From Atherix ibis (lineage: Eukaryota; Arthropoda; Insecta; Diptera; Athericidae), in the NCBI GenBank assembly GCA_958298945.1, contig OY282609.1, forward strand, positions 61,228,220 through 61,292,219: a DNA stretch of 64,000 bases, read 5' to 3'. Shown here piece by piece: positions 54,523 to 64,000 of the stretch. The translations under genes were made by a program, and so were the position numbers. Below the pieces are notes generated by a model. It saw nothing but the letters and a program-made list of their open reading frames with translations, did no database searches and was not told the DNA's origin. Every line of letters begins with the position of its first letter. The first letter of the stretch is position 1.

Positions 54523-55692
54523 TTGGGTTGGCAACTAAGTGATTGGGGATTTTGTCAATAGATGGTATTAGCTCATTCTTTTGTTATGTCAACATGTTCA
54601 AAGTACCTAACCTATATTGTTTTCTTGCCGCCTTTAATTGTATCATTTAGCTATTTAGTTTTGTTTTCATCCACATTTAAAAATGGAAGGATAAGACGTG
54701 CATTTTAGACATATTTTATTGTATTATTTCCGAAAAGGTAAGAACGCATCGCAGGTACACAAGAAGTTATGTGCCGTATATGGGAATGAAGCCTTGAAAG
54801 AAAGGCATTGTCAAAATTGGTTTACTAAATTTCGTTCTGGTGATTTTTCACTCAGTTGAAGTTGATGAGACCCATATCAAGGTCATTATCGATTCAGATC
54901 GTCATAGCACAACACGTGAGATTGCAAAAAAGCTCTATTGTATGCATTAAAAAAAATTAAAACAGCTTGGCTATGTTAAGAAACTCGATTTATGGATTCC
55001 TCATCAGCTTAAGGAAATTCATTTGACGCAACGTATTATCATCTGCGATACGCTGCTGAAACGCAACGAAACGAATCCATTTCTGAAACGACTGATAAAT
55101 GGCGACGAAAAGTCGATAGTTTACAACAACGTTAATCGGAAATGATCGTGGGTGATGCGAGTTGAACCACTTCAGACGACATCGAAACTAAAAGAAGATT
55201 ATGCTGTCAGTTTGGTGGGATTATAAAAGAATTCTTCACTTTGAACTTTTACCAACAAACCAAACGATTAAGTCCACCGTATACGCTCAACAACTCGTCA
55301 AACTGAGCAATGCAGTTAAAGAAAATCGGCCAGAATTAGCAAATCGTAACAGTGTTGTTTTCCAGCATGACAATCTTTGGTCACTCGCCAAAAATGATTG
55401 GAATTAGGTTGGGATGTGTTCTCACATCTGCCATATAGCCTTGACCTAGCGCCTTCAGTTTACCATTTATTTCGTTCCATGCAGAACTCCTGTAAAATCA
55501 CATTTAATTCAGTTTTTTGCTAGAAAAAGTAATAAGTTTTACCAACACCGAATTATGACACTACCTGAAAGATGGCAAAGGGTCATCGACAAAAAAAAAC
55601 GGACAATACCTAATTGAATAAAGTTCTATTTTTAAGTAAAAATTTTGAATTTTTCTTATTTAAAATCCGCAATTACTTAGTTGCCAACACAA
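54523..55692 (+). mobile_element. Mariner H (cecropia/mellifera-like), old copy
   Basis: Ends TTGGGTTGGCAACTAAGTGA and CTTAGTTGCCAACACAA, flanked by TA at 54521-54522 and 55693-55694. 1170 bp, little shortened, but with many substitutions and stops. The terminal sequence is that of the mariner group with TTGGCAACTAAGT ends common in many insects; the subfamily is not verified. Confidence 0.92.
54683..55621 (+). pseudogene. H transposase relic
   Basis: Starts at the ATG at 54683 (MEG); an early stop lies before HFRHILLYYFRKGKNASQVH, then KLCAVYGNEALKERHCQNWF, KFRSGDFSL and, after a shift, VIIDSDRHSTTREIAKKLY, KQLGYVKKLDLWIPHQLKE and LKRLINGDEKSIVYNNVNRK (first Asp kept). The frame 55201-55407 holds LSVWWDYKRILHFELLPTNQ and RNSVVFQHDN (second Asp kept). 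Later LDLAPSVYHLF has Val for the third catalytic Asp. Ends near 55619-55621. Confidence 0.85.
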
Positions 55693-55694
55693 TA

Positions 55695-56268
55695 TTTATC
55701 AAAATAGCACAGAGAAAATAATATGTTTATCAAATAGTAGATTATAAAGAAATCAAATTGGTCTTTTGATATTATTGTAAATACACGAAAAATACATATA
55801 TTGAAACCAAATTGAATACATAATATTTTTTAAATATTTTATTTATGTATGATGTTTCAAGGCCACTTCATTTTTATTTGAACAAGAGATAAATCTAAAA
55901 ACACATATAACCTGATTAAAAATATTTTATAAAAAAAAAACCTTGAATATTTAACGGAACCAATATCCAATAATCCATTTTTTATAAAAGCCTAAATAAG
56001 AATGTCAATATCCATTTATATATGAGCGTAGTGTGAATATTCCCACCATGAGCATACATACTTGTATATTTGTGAGAATTTAGCCTAAAGCAATATAAAA
56101 AGCAAATGATATAAGGATACCAAAAAGAAGTAAAAGTATTACCAAAAACGAAATATTATACAGTATAATAGAGGAATGGTTGTTGCAATAAGGACATGGG
56201 CAAAGAATAGAGTAGAAGCAATCACAAAACAGTACAAGATTTAGAAAAAGTTCTAGCTGGAGCAATAA
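55695..56268. other. AT-rich non-coding stretch
   Basis: No gene is supported. Confidence 0.45.
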
Positions 56269-56759
56269 TCAAGGGGAGTCAAATCTATGCTAGCCGATGT
56301 CGAAATATCGTTAATACCGACATCCCAGGCCACCACATGAAATTGGTAGAAATTTAACCGGGCGTCAACGCCTGCTATTCCCACTTGAGATTTGATGGAT
56401 ACTATCAAATTGTAGGTTCATTCAGGCATTAATATGTCTGTGAATTTGGGATTAAGTCTGACATTTGTTGGATACTTTTTAGCTAGACCGTCGGAAAACA
56501 TTACAGAATCGGACACATATAAATATTGTAGGGAGAGATTGAACAGAAAGGTGAAATGGAGTATATCTAAATTACCAACAGACGCTACATCGAGATAGCC
56601 GATGAATGTTATCGATGTAGCTGAGCATACATTAGACGACATCAAACTACAGTCACTCGTTAAACCAAATAAATCGAAAATTCTACCATTTGATTACGAT
56701 TTAGCATGGTTGAATGGTCTTAATTTAAAGGTCAGAATACCAAAAATATATTAATACTT
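56269..56759 (+). pseudogene. Protein-like relic or exon of unknown family
   Basis: A GC-richer island with two adjacent frames that both read like protein. From about 56269: SRCRNIVNTDIPGHHMKLVE, a TAA, then NACYSHLRFDGYYQIVGSF. From 56434 in another frame: MSVNLGLSLTFVGYFLARPS, KYCRERLNRKVKWSISKLPT, a TAG at about 56596, NVIDVAEHTLDDIKLQSLVK and KILPFDYDLAWLNGLNLK, then a possible donor-like GTCAG or a stop at about 56753. I cannot place it in any family. One frame change and two stops argue for a decayed gene or transposon piece rather than a live exon. Confidence 0.4.
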
Positions 56760-57234
56760 GTGTTGCCATGTATCTTTTATTTCCAAATATGTGATATTGA
56801 CAGATAGTAAATTAAATTTAATCTTTTTATATTCGAAAATATTTAAAACATTCTTTAATGCTGTTGGTATTATTATTGAGCTTTCAAAATAAAAATGCTG
56901 AAATGGAGATTGTTAAGAATAAATGCAATAACTCGTCTGTGAGGTCGGAGGGTAACAATCTTGGACTATTTTTTGCTAATATTTGGATTTTTTTTTGACT
57001 TAGCGTTGACAGAAATTTATTCAAAAGTATTTGCTTATAAAAAAAATTAATATCAATAACAGGGAGTCGGTCTGGGGAATGGTGCTGAAGTCCTTAATAA
57101 AATGTAGGGTTTTCTTGTAATTTTTCTGTATTCTTAAAGTACAATATTTCATTTAATTTTCGTCGTCTATTGTAAACCAAGAAAATGCTTGCTTGTAATA
57201 ATAAGTTATTTCCTTGTGTCCCAAGTTAGAAATA
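56760..57234. other. AT-rich non-coding stretch
   Basis: No gene is supported. Confidence 0.45.
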
Positions 57235-57236
57235 TA

Positions 57237-58478
57237 CCTGGTATGTAACCTTAAATCCGCTGTTTGGTCATAGAGGGCGTAAGTGAGCGTAGTAAGCTAC
57301 CATGGGCGCGCCATTCTTTTTTTTATGAGTTTGACATCTATCAACATTAATCAGTACACATTTTCAACAATTTCGTACAACAACATACATTTTTCCTTTG
57401 GTAATCATGTCTAGTTATGTGGCAGAAAAAGAGCATATGCGGGAAGCTCTTCTTTTCTGCTTCAATTTGATGAAATCGGCTGCCGAATTACATCGAATGC
57501 TTATGGAGGCCTATGGTGACAGTGCTTTATCGGAAACAACCTGCCAAGGATGGTTTCGTCGGTTCATAGACGACAATTTTAACTTGTGGGACAAGAGGCG
57601 TGAAAACCAGCCTAGGAAGGTTGAGGACCACCAATTGCAGGCTCTTTTGGACGAAGACGATACCCAATCGCAAAAAATGCTCGCGGAGCAATTGGGTGTT
57701 ACTCAACCAGCCATTTCCATGCGTCTGCGTGCCATGGGGAAGATTGAAAAAATCGGAAAATGGGTACCACATGAATTGAACAATAGGCAGATGGAGCGAC
57801 GACAAAACACATGCGAAATCTTGCTCGCAAGACAAAAAAGAAAGTCGTTCCTGCATTGGATTATGACAGGCGATGAAAATTGGATATATTTCAAGAATCT
57901 TAAACGCAAGAAATCATGGGTTGATCCCGGCCAATCATCAACATCTTCCCCAAGACCAAATCGCTTCGGACGGAAGACGATGTTGTGCGTTTGGTGTGAT
58001 CAGCAGGTCATCTACTATGAGATGTTGAAACCACCAACAACTGATCAAATTGCACCGTGCTCTGTGTGAAAAAAGGACGGATTATCAACAAGGACGTGAC
58101 AAGCTGATTTTCCTCTACGACAACGCACCATCGCACACGTCAAAAATGGTCCGAAACTACTTGGAGACACTCAACTGGGAGGTGCTACCCCAACCCGCTT
58201 ATTCATCAAACCTGGTCCCTTCCGACTAGCACCTGTTGCGTCTATGGGCCACACGCTCACTGAGCAGCACTTCGATTCTTACGAAGACGTCCGAAAATGA
58301 CTTGATGAGTGGTTTGCCTCGGAAGAGAAGGAAATATTTTTTGGCGTGGTATCCATAAATTGCCCGAATTTCCACAAATTGCCCGAGAAGTACTCTGAAT
58401 AAATTTGTTTTTGCTTTCTATGGAAAAAACGTGTATTTTTTTTGACTAAAAACAGCGGTTTTAAGATTATAAACCTGG
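57237..58478 (+). mobile_element. Mos1-like mariner B4
   Basis: 1242 bp. The left end CCTGGTATGTAACCTTAAAT is diverged from the usual CCAGGTGTATAAGC; the right end is AAGATTATAAACCTGG. TA at 57235-57236 and 58479-58480. It keeps the full 5-prime UTR and longest N-terminal frame of the B copies. Confidence 0.93.
57407..58402 (+). pseudogene. B4 transposase relic with intact N-terminal half
   Basis: The ATG at 57407 starts MSSYVAEKEHMREALLFCFN, and the frame stays open to 58069. It contains the helix-turn-helix part (ETTCQGWFRRFIDDNFNLWD), QALLDEDDTQSQKMLAEQLG, VTQPAISMRLRAMGKIEKIG and MTGDENWIYFKNLKRKKSWV (first catalytic Asp). It then breaks at 58000-58035, where the CQQ-G and PGETVNAHR blocks are deleted. 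Downstream pieces keep YDNAPSHTSKMVRNYL but lose SPDLVPSDY to stops and shifts. Ends at 58400-58402. Confidence 0.9.
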
Positions 58479-58481
58479 TAA

Positions 58482-58852
58482 CAACAAAAAAATTGATTTT
58501 TAAACCGCGTATTCAAAAATTTGAACACCATAAAATGCGACAACCACAATTTGTTTTTTTAATTCGTTTATTTTTCTGACCATATATTCTCTTTATATCT
58601 GTAACCTTCATTCAAATCAATAATTTGGTAAATTTTAAATATTTGCGCAGTTTAACGTTTTATTTTCAAGTTCTTTTAACAGTTTCTATACTAAAATTTA
58701 TCTAAAAGAATACAAAATAACAGCATATACCTTCATAGTTCCAGCAGTAATTATATAGCCACCACAAAATTTCTATTACGAATTTTAAATAATAATTTAT
58801 TTGTATCCAAAAACTTGTTGGTTAATATATTTTTATTATATATAAAGAGATT
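58482..58852. other. AT-rich non-coding stretch
   Basis: Nothing supportable. Confidence 0.45.
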
Positions 58853-58919
58853 TATGGTTTCTATGAAAAAAACATATGTTTTTTTGACTAAAAACAGCGG
58901 ATTTAAGCTTATACACCTA
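58853..58919 (+). mobile_element. Solo 3-prime end of a B mariner (B5)
   Basis: About 67 bases matching the end of B copies: TTCTATGAAAAAAACATATG, then AAAACAGCGGATTTAAGCTT and ATACACCTAG followed by TA at 58920-58921. No other mariner sequence is attached. Confidence 0.85.
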
Positions 58920-58921
58920 GT

Positions 58922-61881
58922 ATACACAAACAAACAAACAAAAGTTTTTAATTCTCCAAAAAATGTATAAATTCGTTTAATAGTTGATTGTGTAAATTTA
59001 AATTTATCTGATAACAGATAACTTGCTTATTGTGTGTAGAAATTGCATAAATTTTTAAGTTGCGCAATTAATATACATATCACTATGAAGAGGTTACTGA
59101 ATTTACTAAAAATTTAAAAAGGAATAAGTCTAATATAGTAACAAATAAGTGTTAATTTTTAGTATTCAACTTTCGAAGATATGAATTTTTAATTGTTTGT
59201 TATAGGTTATGATGTATCAAGCTTAGCTAACTCCAAAGAATCATTCCCTTAAATTTTTCGAGCAGAGACAATAACACCCTGTATGTACGTGTATGCCGCC
59301 GCAGCTATGGAGTATTTCGTATTTCATTGTGTGGTATATTAAGTAGCAAATAGCAAGTAGCAAGTAGCAAAGAAAATCCAATAGAAGCTAAACGATGCAT
59401 GAAATTACTTCTCAGTATATTCAATGCAAATGGAAAAGTATCCTTTCTTTCATTTCAATTCTATAGCCATTATCCTTGAACATTTCAAGCAAAAATTTTC
59501 ATCCACCCATTCTATACATTTTCACGGTTAGAGGGCTTTTAATTCTTATTTGTAATTAGACTATATAATGGACGCTAAAAGAACTGCACACACAAACATT
59601 TTAAAATAGAAATTTCAACAACAACAAAAAATGGTAAAATAAATAAAGAAAGAAATAGCAAAAAAAAAAAACTCACTGATTATGTAAACAAAGTTTACAA
59701 TTTATATTTTTATAAATAAAAGTTAATCGTTAAGTACTATTTAAAATGTTATGTTCTGGTTTTTTTTTTTTTAATTTTATTTTATTTTGTTTTTAATATA
59801 AATTAGTATTTTTGTTTGTTTGTTTAATTTAAATTTTGTTCTATTTTATTTTTTATTAAATTACAATATAAGAAAGAGAATAAATTAAATATTTTCGTTC
59901 GAAAAAGGAGAAAATGAAATTAACTTAAAATGTTTTCTCATTAAGGAAATCAACTTCGAATATGCGTATTTAATCCTTTTCTCATTATCATTAAATGTTT
60001 GGGTATAAGTTGCCCTCAAGTTTATAGAAATTTTCTCTTTCTCTTTATCTTATACCATTTTTTGTATCTGTCTCTGTGTGCTACACAAATTTAAGTCACT
60101 AATCTAATGAAAGCATATCAAGAAGAGCATGTTTTCTTGTATTTCAATTTTTAGAGTTGAATAAAGTTCAAAAAATATAAAAGGCTATTCTGAAATTTTT
60201 TTTTCTGAGAGTATTGAACGGAAAATGCAAAAGATGTGTTGGAATTTTTTTTAAAAGGATATGGTAATAGAAAAATCTAAAATAAATATATATAAATGAA
60301 GTCTATAATAGGAAACGATGACAAAATTCTTACAAAACATTAAACACTTTATGCTTATCTTGTATTTTACAAGTCATTTGAATGTCCATAAAGCGATGGA
60401 AATAGAAAGTTTCAAATAAGCTGCTCTATTTGTTATAGAAGGTTTCCCTTTTCTGTTTATGGCACAATGCCTCAATCTCTGTACACCCATTAAAGAATAA
60501 CTGTTTTAGGATTTTCATAAATTTTAAGCTCCGTATGTTTTGATATCTTAATTTATCATTAGGCTTTTCTATTTTCCCAAAATACATATTTGCACATACA
60601 CAAAAATATGCTACAAATATCTTTTATTATGAAAATAGAGAATGTTTAAATAAAAAAAAAAAATTAGCCCAATAGTATTGATATATTTTTTGTTCACACT
60701 ATTCGCATACAATGAAGAACTCTTTCTATTTTTACAGGAGACCAAATTAATAGAGCATAACTAATTCATAATGACTATAAGTGTTATTTTATCCTCATAA
60801 CAATATCGTCAACTTAAAATACTTATGTTTATTTTAAAGTGTTTATATTTTATCCTTTGTGAATATTAAAGTATAAGAAAATATATATTTAAATTAACTT
60901 TATATGCAGTAGTTCAGCTGCAATCTAAAATGTTCGTTAAAAATTTATATATACGAAATACTATTTGATTTCAATTTTTAACCTAATTCTTTATTGAAAA
61001 CTTATTTCACTATAAGTATAATATTCTGTAGCATTGACCACATATTGTAATTATTGTGTGGTTCATTTTGCAGGTGTACATATTCAAAACTACTGGTCAT
61101 GTATAAGATATCAACAAATTCACAGTATCATGGGTCATTTTATTGAAATATGGATTTATAGTAGGCATGTTAACATAACCGGAATAATCAGAAACAGTTC
61201 TGTATTGAACAAGTACGCAATTTGTCCATTTTGATGTAAACCAATGCATATTATTTTCTACAACTACCTACAACACAAAAAATATTTCCCTCATGTTTTC
61301 TGGTCTTTGATTGAAGCTAAAATTTAACTGTTAGAAATTTTCAGAAATTTATATTTAAAAAATTTTCTACAGAAATAGTGAAATTCGAAATTAAAAAAAA
61401 ACCAAAAATTTAGAAATATTTAATTAGAATATATTTAAGAATCTTCAAATTTTTTGTCTATTGAGGCGAAATTAATAAAATAGTAGGTTTTGAATAAAAT
61501 TCAGAAAAAATTTGCCATTTAAATTTAAATAGTCAATTAAACTCAGACATTTTCAAATGTTAAATTCCGTTTAAATTCAGAAATTTGTCATATTTTATAA
61601 GAATTTACATACACATATGTATTATAAATTTATTGAAATAAAAAGAAAAAAATATAGAAATTTTAAATTCAATAGAACTGATATATGGAAATAATAAGAA
61701 ATTATTCAATTCGAAGACGTTGAAAGGAATTTGATTATTTTTGGTGCTAAAATTTATCATTTCTCAAGTTTTTGAAAAATTTAAATCTAAAAAATAGTTT
61801 TCTTTAAAGGTCATTTCTGATAATATTCGATACCGAAAAGTTAAGTCGCAGTTTCCCTAAATTAATGCATCATTTGATGTT
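58922..61881. other. AT-rich non-coding stretch
   Basis: No gene is supported. A short heptamer repeat (AGTAGCAA/ATAGCAA) lies at about 59341-59372, poly-T/poly-A tracts at 59761-59773 and elsewhere. The 66-codon frame at 61034-61234 is chance-like. Confidence 0.5.
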
Positions 61882-61883
61882 TA

Positions 61884-63149
61884 ACCAGGTGTATAAGCTT
61901 AAATCCGCTGTTTTTTAATAAAAAATCACATGTTTTTTTCATAGAAAGCAAAAACAAATTTATTCACAGTACTTACCCTTGCTAGCTACACATTTTTCCC
62001 ATCTCTCGGGCAATTTGTGGATACTACGCCAAAAAAATTTCCTTCTCTTTCGACGCAAACCCCTCATCAAGCGATTTTCGGACGTCTTCGTAAGAATCGA
62101 AGTGCTGCTCAGCGAGCGCGTGGTCCATCGACGAAAACAGGTGGTAGTCGGAAGGGACCAGGTCTGGTAAATAAGTGGGGTGGGGTAGAACCTCCCAGTT
62201 GGGTGTCTCCACGAAGTTTCGGACCATTTTTGATATGTGCAATGGTGGGTTGTCATGGAAGAAAATCAGCTTATCATGTCTTTGTTGATAATCCGTTCCT
62301 TTTTCACGCAGAGCACGGTGCAATTTGATCAGTTGTTGGTTGTAGGGGTGGGCATTGACAGTTTCACGAGGTTTCAACATCTTATAGTAGACGGTACCGT
62401 GCTGATCCCACCAAACGCACAACATCGTCTTCCGTCCGAAGCGATTTGGTCTTGGGGAAGATGTTGATAGTTAACCGGGGTCAAACCACGATTTCTTGCG
62501 TTTAGGATTCTCGAAATATATCCAATTTTCGTCGCCTGTTATAATCCGATGCAGGAACGACTTTCTTTTTTGTTTGGCGAGCAAGATTTCGCATGTGTTT
62601 TGGCGTCGCCCCATCTGCCTATCGTTCAATTCATGCGGCACCCATTTTCCGATCTTTTCAATCTTCCCCATGGTACGCAAACGCAAGGAAATGGCTGGTT
62701 GAGTAACACCCAATTGCTCCGCGAGCATTTTTCTTGATTGGGTATCGTTTTCGTGCAAAAGAGCCTGCGATTGATGGTCCTCAACCTTCCTAGGCCGAAT
62801 TTCACGCTTCTTATCCCACAAGTCAAAATTGCCGTCTTTGAACCGACAAAACCAATCTCAGCACGTTGTTTCCGATAAAGCACTGTCACCATAGGCCTTC
62901 ATAAGCATTCAATGCGATTCGGCAGCTGATTTCTTCAAATTGTAGGAGAAAAGAAGAGCTTCCCGCATATGCTCTTTTTCTGGCACAATGCTGGACATGA
63001 TTACCAAAGGAAAAATGTATGTTGTTGTACGAAATTACTGACAATGTGCACTGATTACTTATAAAAAAAGTATGGCGTGCCCATGGTAGCTTAATACGCA
63101 CACTCACGCCATGTATGACCAAACAGCGGATTTAAGCTTATACACCTGG
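61884..63149 (-). mobile_element. Mos1-like mariner B6, near full length
   Basis: 1266 bp on the minus strand. Left (3-prime) end ACCAGGTGTATAAGCTTAAA, right (5-prime) end ATTTAAGCTTATACACCTGG, TA at 61882-61883 and 63150-63151. Complete UTRs. Confidence 0.95.
61960..62998 (-). pseudogene. B6 transposase relic
   Basis: The ATG at 62998 starts MSSIVPEKEHMREALLFS. Base substitutions give stops near 62912 (CAT TGA) and in ETTC-TGA-DW (about 62860), and at 62471-62473 (TAA for the first Gln of the PGQPST block). Frame otherwise readable: LAEQLGVTQPAISLRLRTMG, FLHRIITGDENWIYFENPKR, CVWWDQHGTVYYKMLKPRET, FFHDNPPLHISKMVRNFV and YLPDLVPSDYHLFSSMDHAL. All three catalytic Asp remain (DD34D). A frame change near 62040 precedes WRSIHKLPERWEKCVASKGK and the stop at 61960-61962. 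Confidence 0.92.
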
Positions 63150-63151
63150 TA

Positions 63152-64000
63152 AAGTCCCTCAGACTGGTGCTAGGCGCTATTAAAGAAACGCATCCACCCT
63201 AAGGCTTTTTGAAAACTACACGTTTACGTATGCAATCATATTCGTGAAGTAATTCACTTCTGTATGGGAGAGATTGTAGCTTGAACGCCACAGGATTGAC
63301 ATATAGGATGATAGTGGCTTCCGAAAAGGAACTTGTGGGTGATAGCAAAATGTCAAATCTGAATTTGTCAAGAAGTTTGAGTTCTGATCAGTTAAGCTTC
63401 AAACATTTTTTTTTAAATAACCATGATTAAACAATTTTTTTAAATAAAAATATTAAATAAATAATTAAAAATATGTTTCCAATTTTAGCTTATTCTAATA
63501 ATATTATTGCACATTGAAATTTTTGAACATAAATTATAGTAGTTGTACAGTTTTTAACAGGATTTTAACTATCTAAAAAGGATATTTTAATAAATCTTTA
63601 TGCAGAGCAAGTTTTTATACTTTTCTTTAGTTTTTTTTATTGGTAAACAAAAAAAGTTTTATTCAGTATCTTCTGTAGATGCTTCTTTTGTTCAACATTC
63701 ATTGAAAATAAAATGTTTTAGTATTTTCCTTTTACAAAATTATAAATTATCGTTTTTCTCTTAAATTAACAACAAAACATCATTTTTTCTGATTGCTATT
63801 TTCACATTTCAGCACTCTCTTTTGGCAAACATTTCCTACTATCTTTTAGTCACTATACTAACAGGAATAAGAGTGAGATAATTAAAAAAAATGTCATTAT
63901 AACAAGTTGATACTCATCTTTATTTATATACCATAGATAACAACATATTATTTAAAATTCCACTCGCGAAACCCTTAATTAAGTTTAATTAAAATCATCT
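63152..64000. other. Non-coding stretch
   Basis: 63152-63400 is less AT-rich and may be an unplaced repeat; no coding pattern is recognised. The rest is AT-rich with nothing supportable. Confidence 0.45.

Noticed and set aside
1..64000. tRNA or rRNA genes, and an intact host gene
   Set aside because: Scanning by eye showed no tRNA-like cloverleaf blocks, rRNA sequence or convincing multi-exon gene. A covariance-model and RNA-seq search would be needed to exclude them firmly.

Overview
The window is strongly AT-rich nuclear DNA from an insect, most likely a higher fly. I lean towards a tephritid-type fruit fly on the mix of Mos1-like and DD41D mariners with jockey-type LINEs, but nothing here identifies a species. 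I found no intact host protein gene, rRNA, tRNA or CRISPR array. The sequence reads as a gene desert or large intron filled with dead transposable elements.

Layout: 1-2.7 kb plain AT-rich DNA; 2.7-4.0 kb composite mariner A1; 7.8-8.7 kb DD41D element F1; 10.5-10.9 kb an 8-bp minisatellite; 11.05-12.1 kb mariner A2 beside an older mariner C-terminus; 13.6-16.4 kb jockey-type LINE J1 holding Mos1-like mariner B1; 18.7-19.25 kb LINE J2 with mariner A7; 20.9-22.1 kb mariner A3; 23.2-26.2 kb mariners B2, D1 and C1 (C1 inside D1); 28.7-29.9 kb DD41D element G1; 30.8-34.3 kb a gypsy-type LTR element holding mariner A4 and a 424-bp tandem duplication; 35.8-37.3 kb F2 and G2 back to back; 39.3-40.8 kb relic D2 with A5; 41.4-43.2 kb relic D3 with B3 inside; 44.6-45.2 kb G3; 45.5-47.2 kb LINE J3 with A6; 48.15-53.47 kb LINE K with mariners C2, E1 and E2 inside; 54.5-55.7 kb mariner H; 57.2-58.5 kb B4; 58.85 kb a solo B end (B5); 61.9-63.15 kb B6. 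Family letters are mine.

At least eight Tc1/mariner lineages lie in 64 kb: six with DD34D spacing or mariner-type motifs (A, B, C, D, E, H) and two with DD41D spacing (F, G). All copies are broken. E1 is closest to intact, with one open frame carrying two TGA codons. C1 is next, with one TAA and a lost catalytic Asp.

The most striking system is a foldback lineage in family A. Copies A2, A3, A4, A5 and A6 carry the transposase 5-prime end, through the start codon, at both termini as inverted repeats of about 200 bp, around a central transposase fragment. They share one inversion junction, and four of them also share one internal deletion, so this rearranged element multiplied. G2 has the mirror design, with the 3-prime end at both termini. 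Other highlights are an unequal crossing-over signature between two mariners in LINE K, two paralogous empty sites that fix mariner boundaries, and an excess of the octamer TACGAGTA that looks like mariner excision scars.
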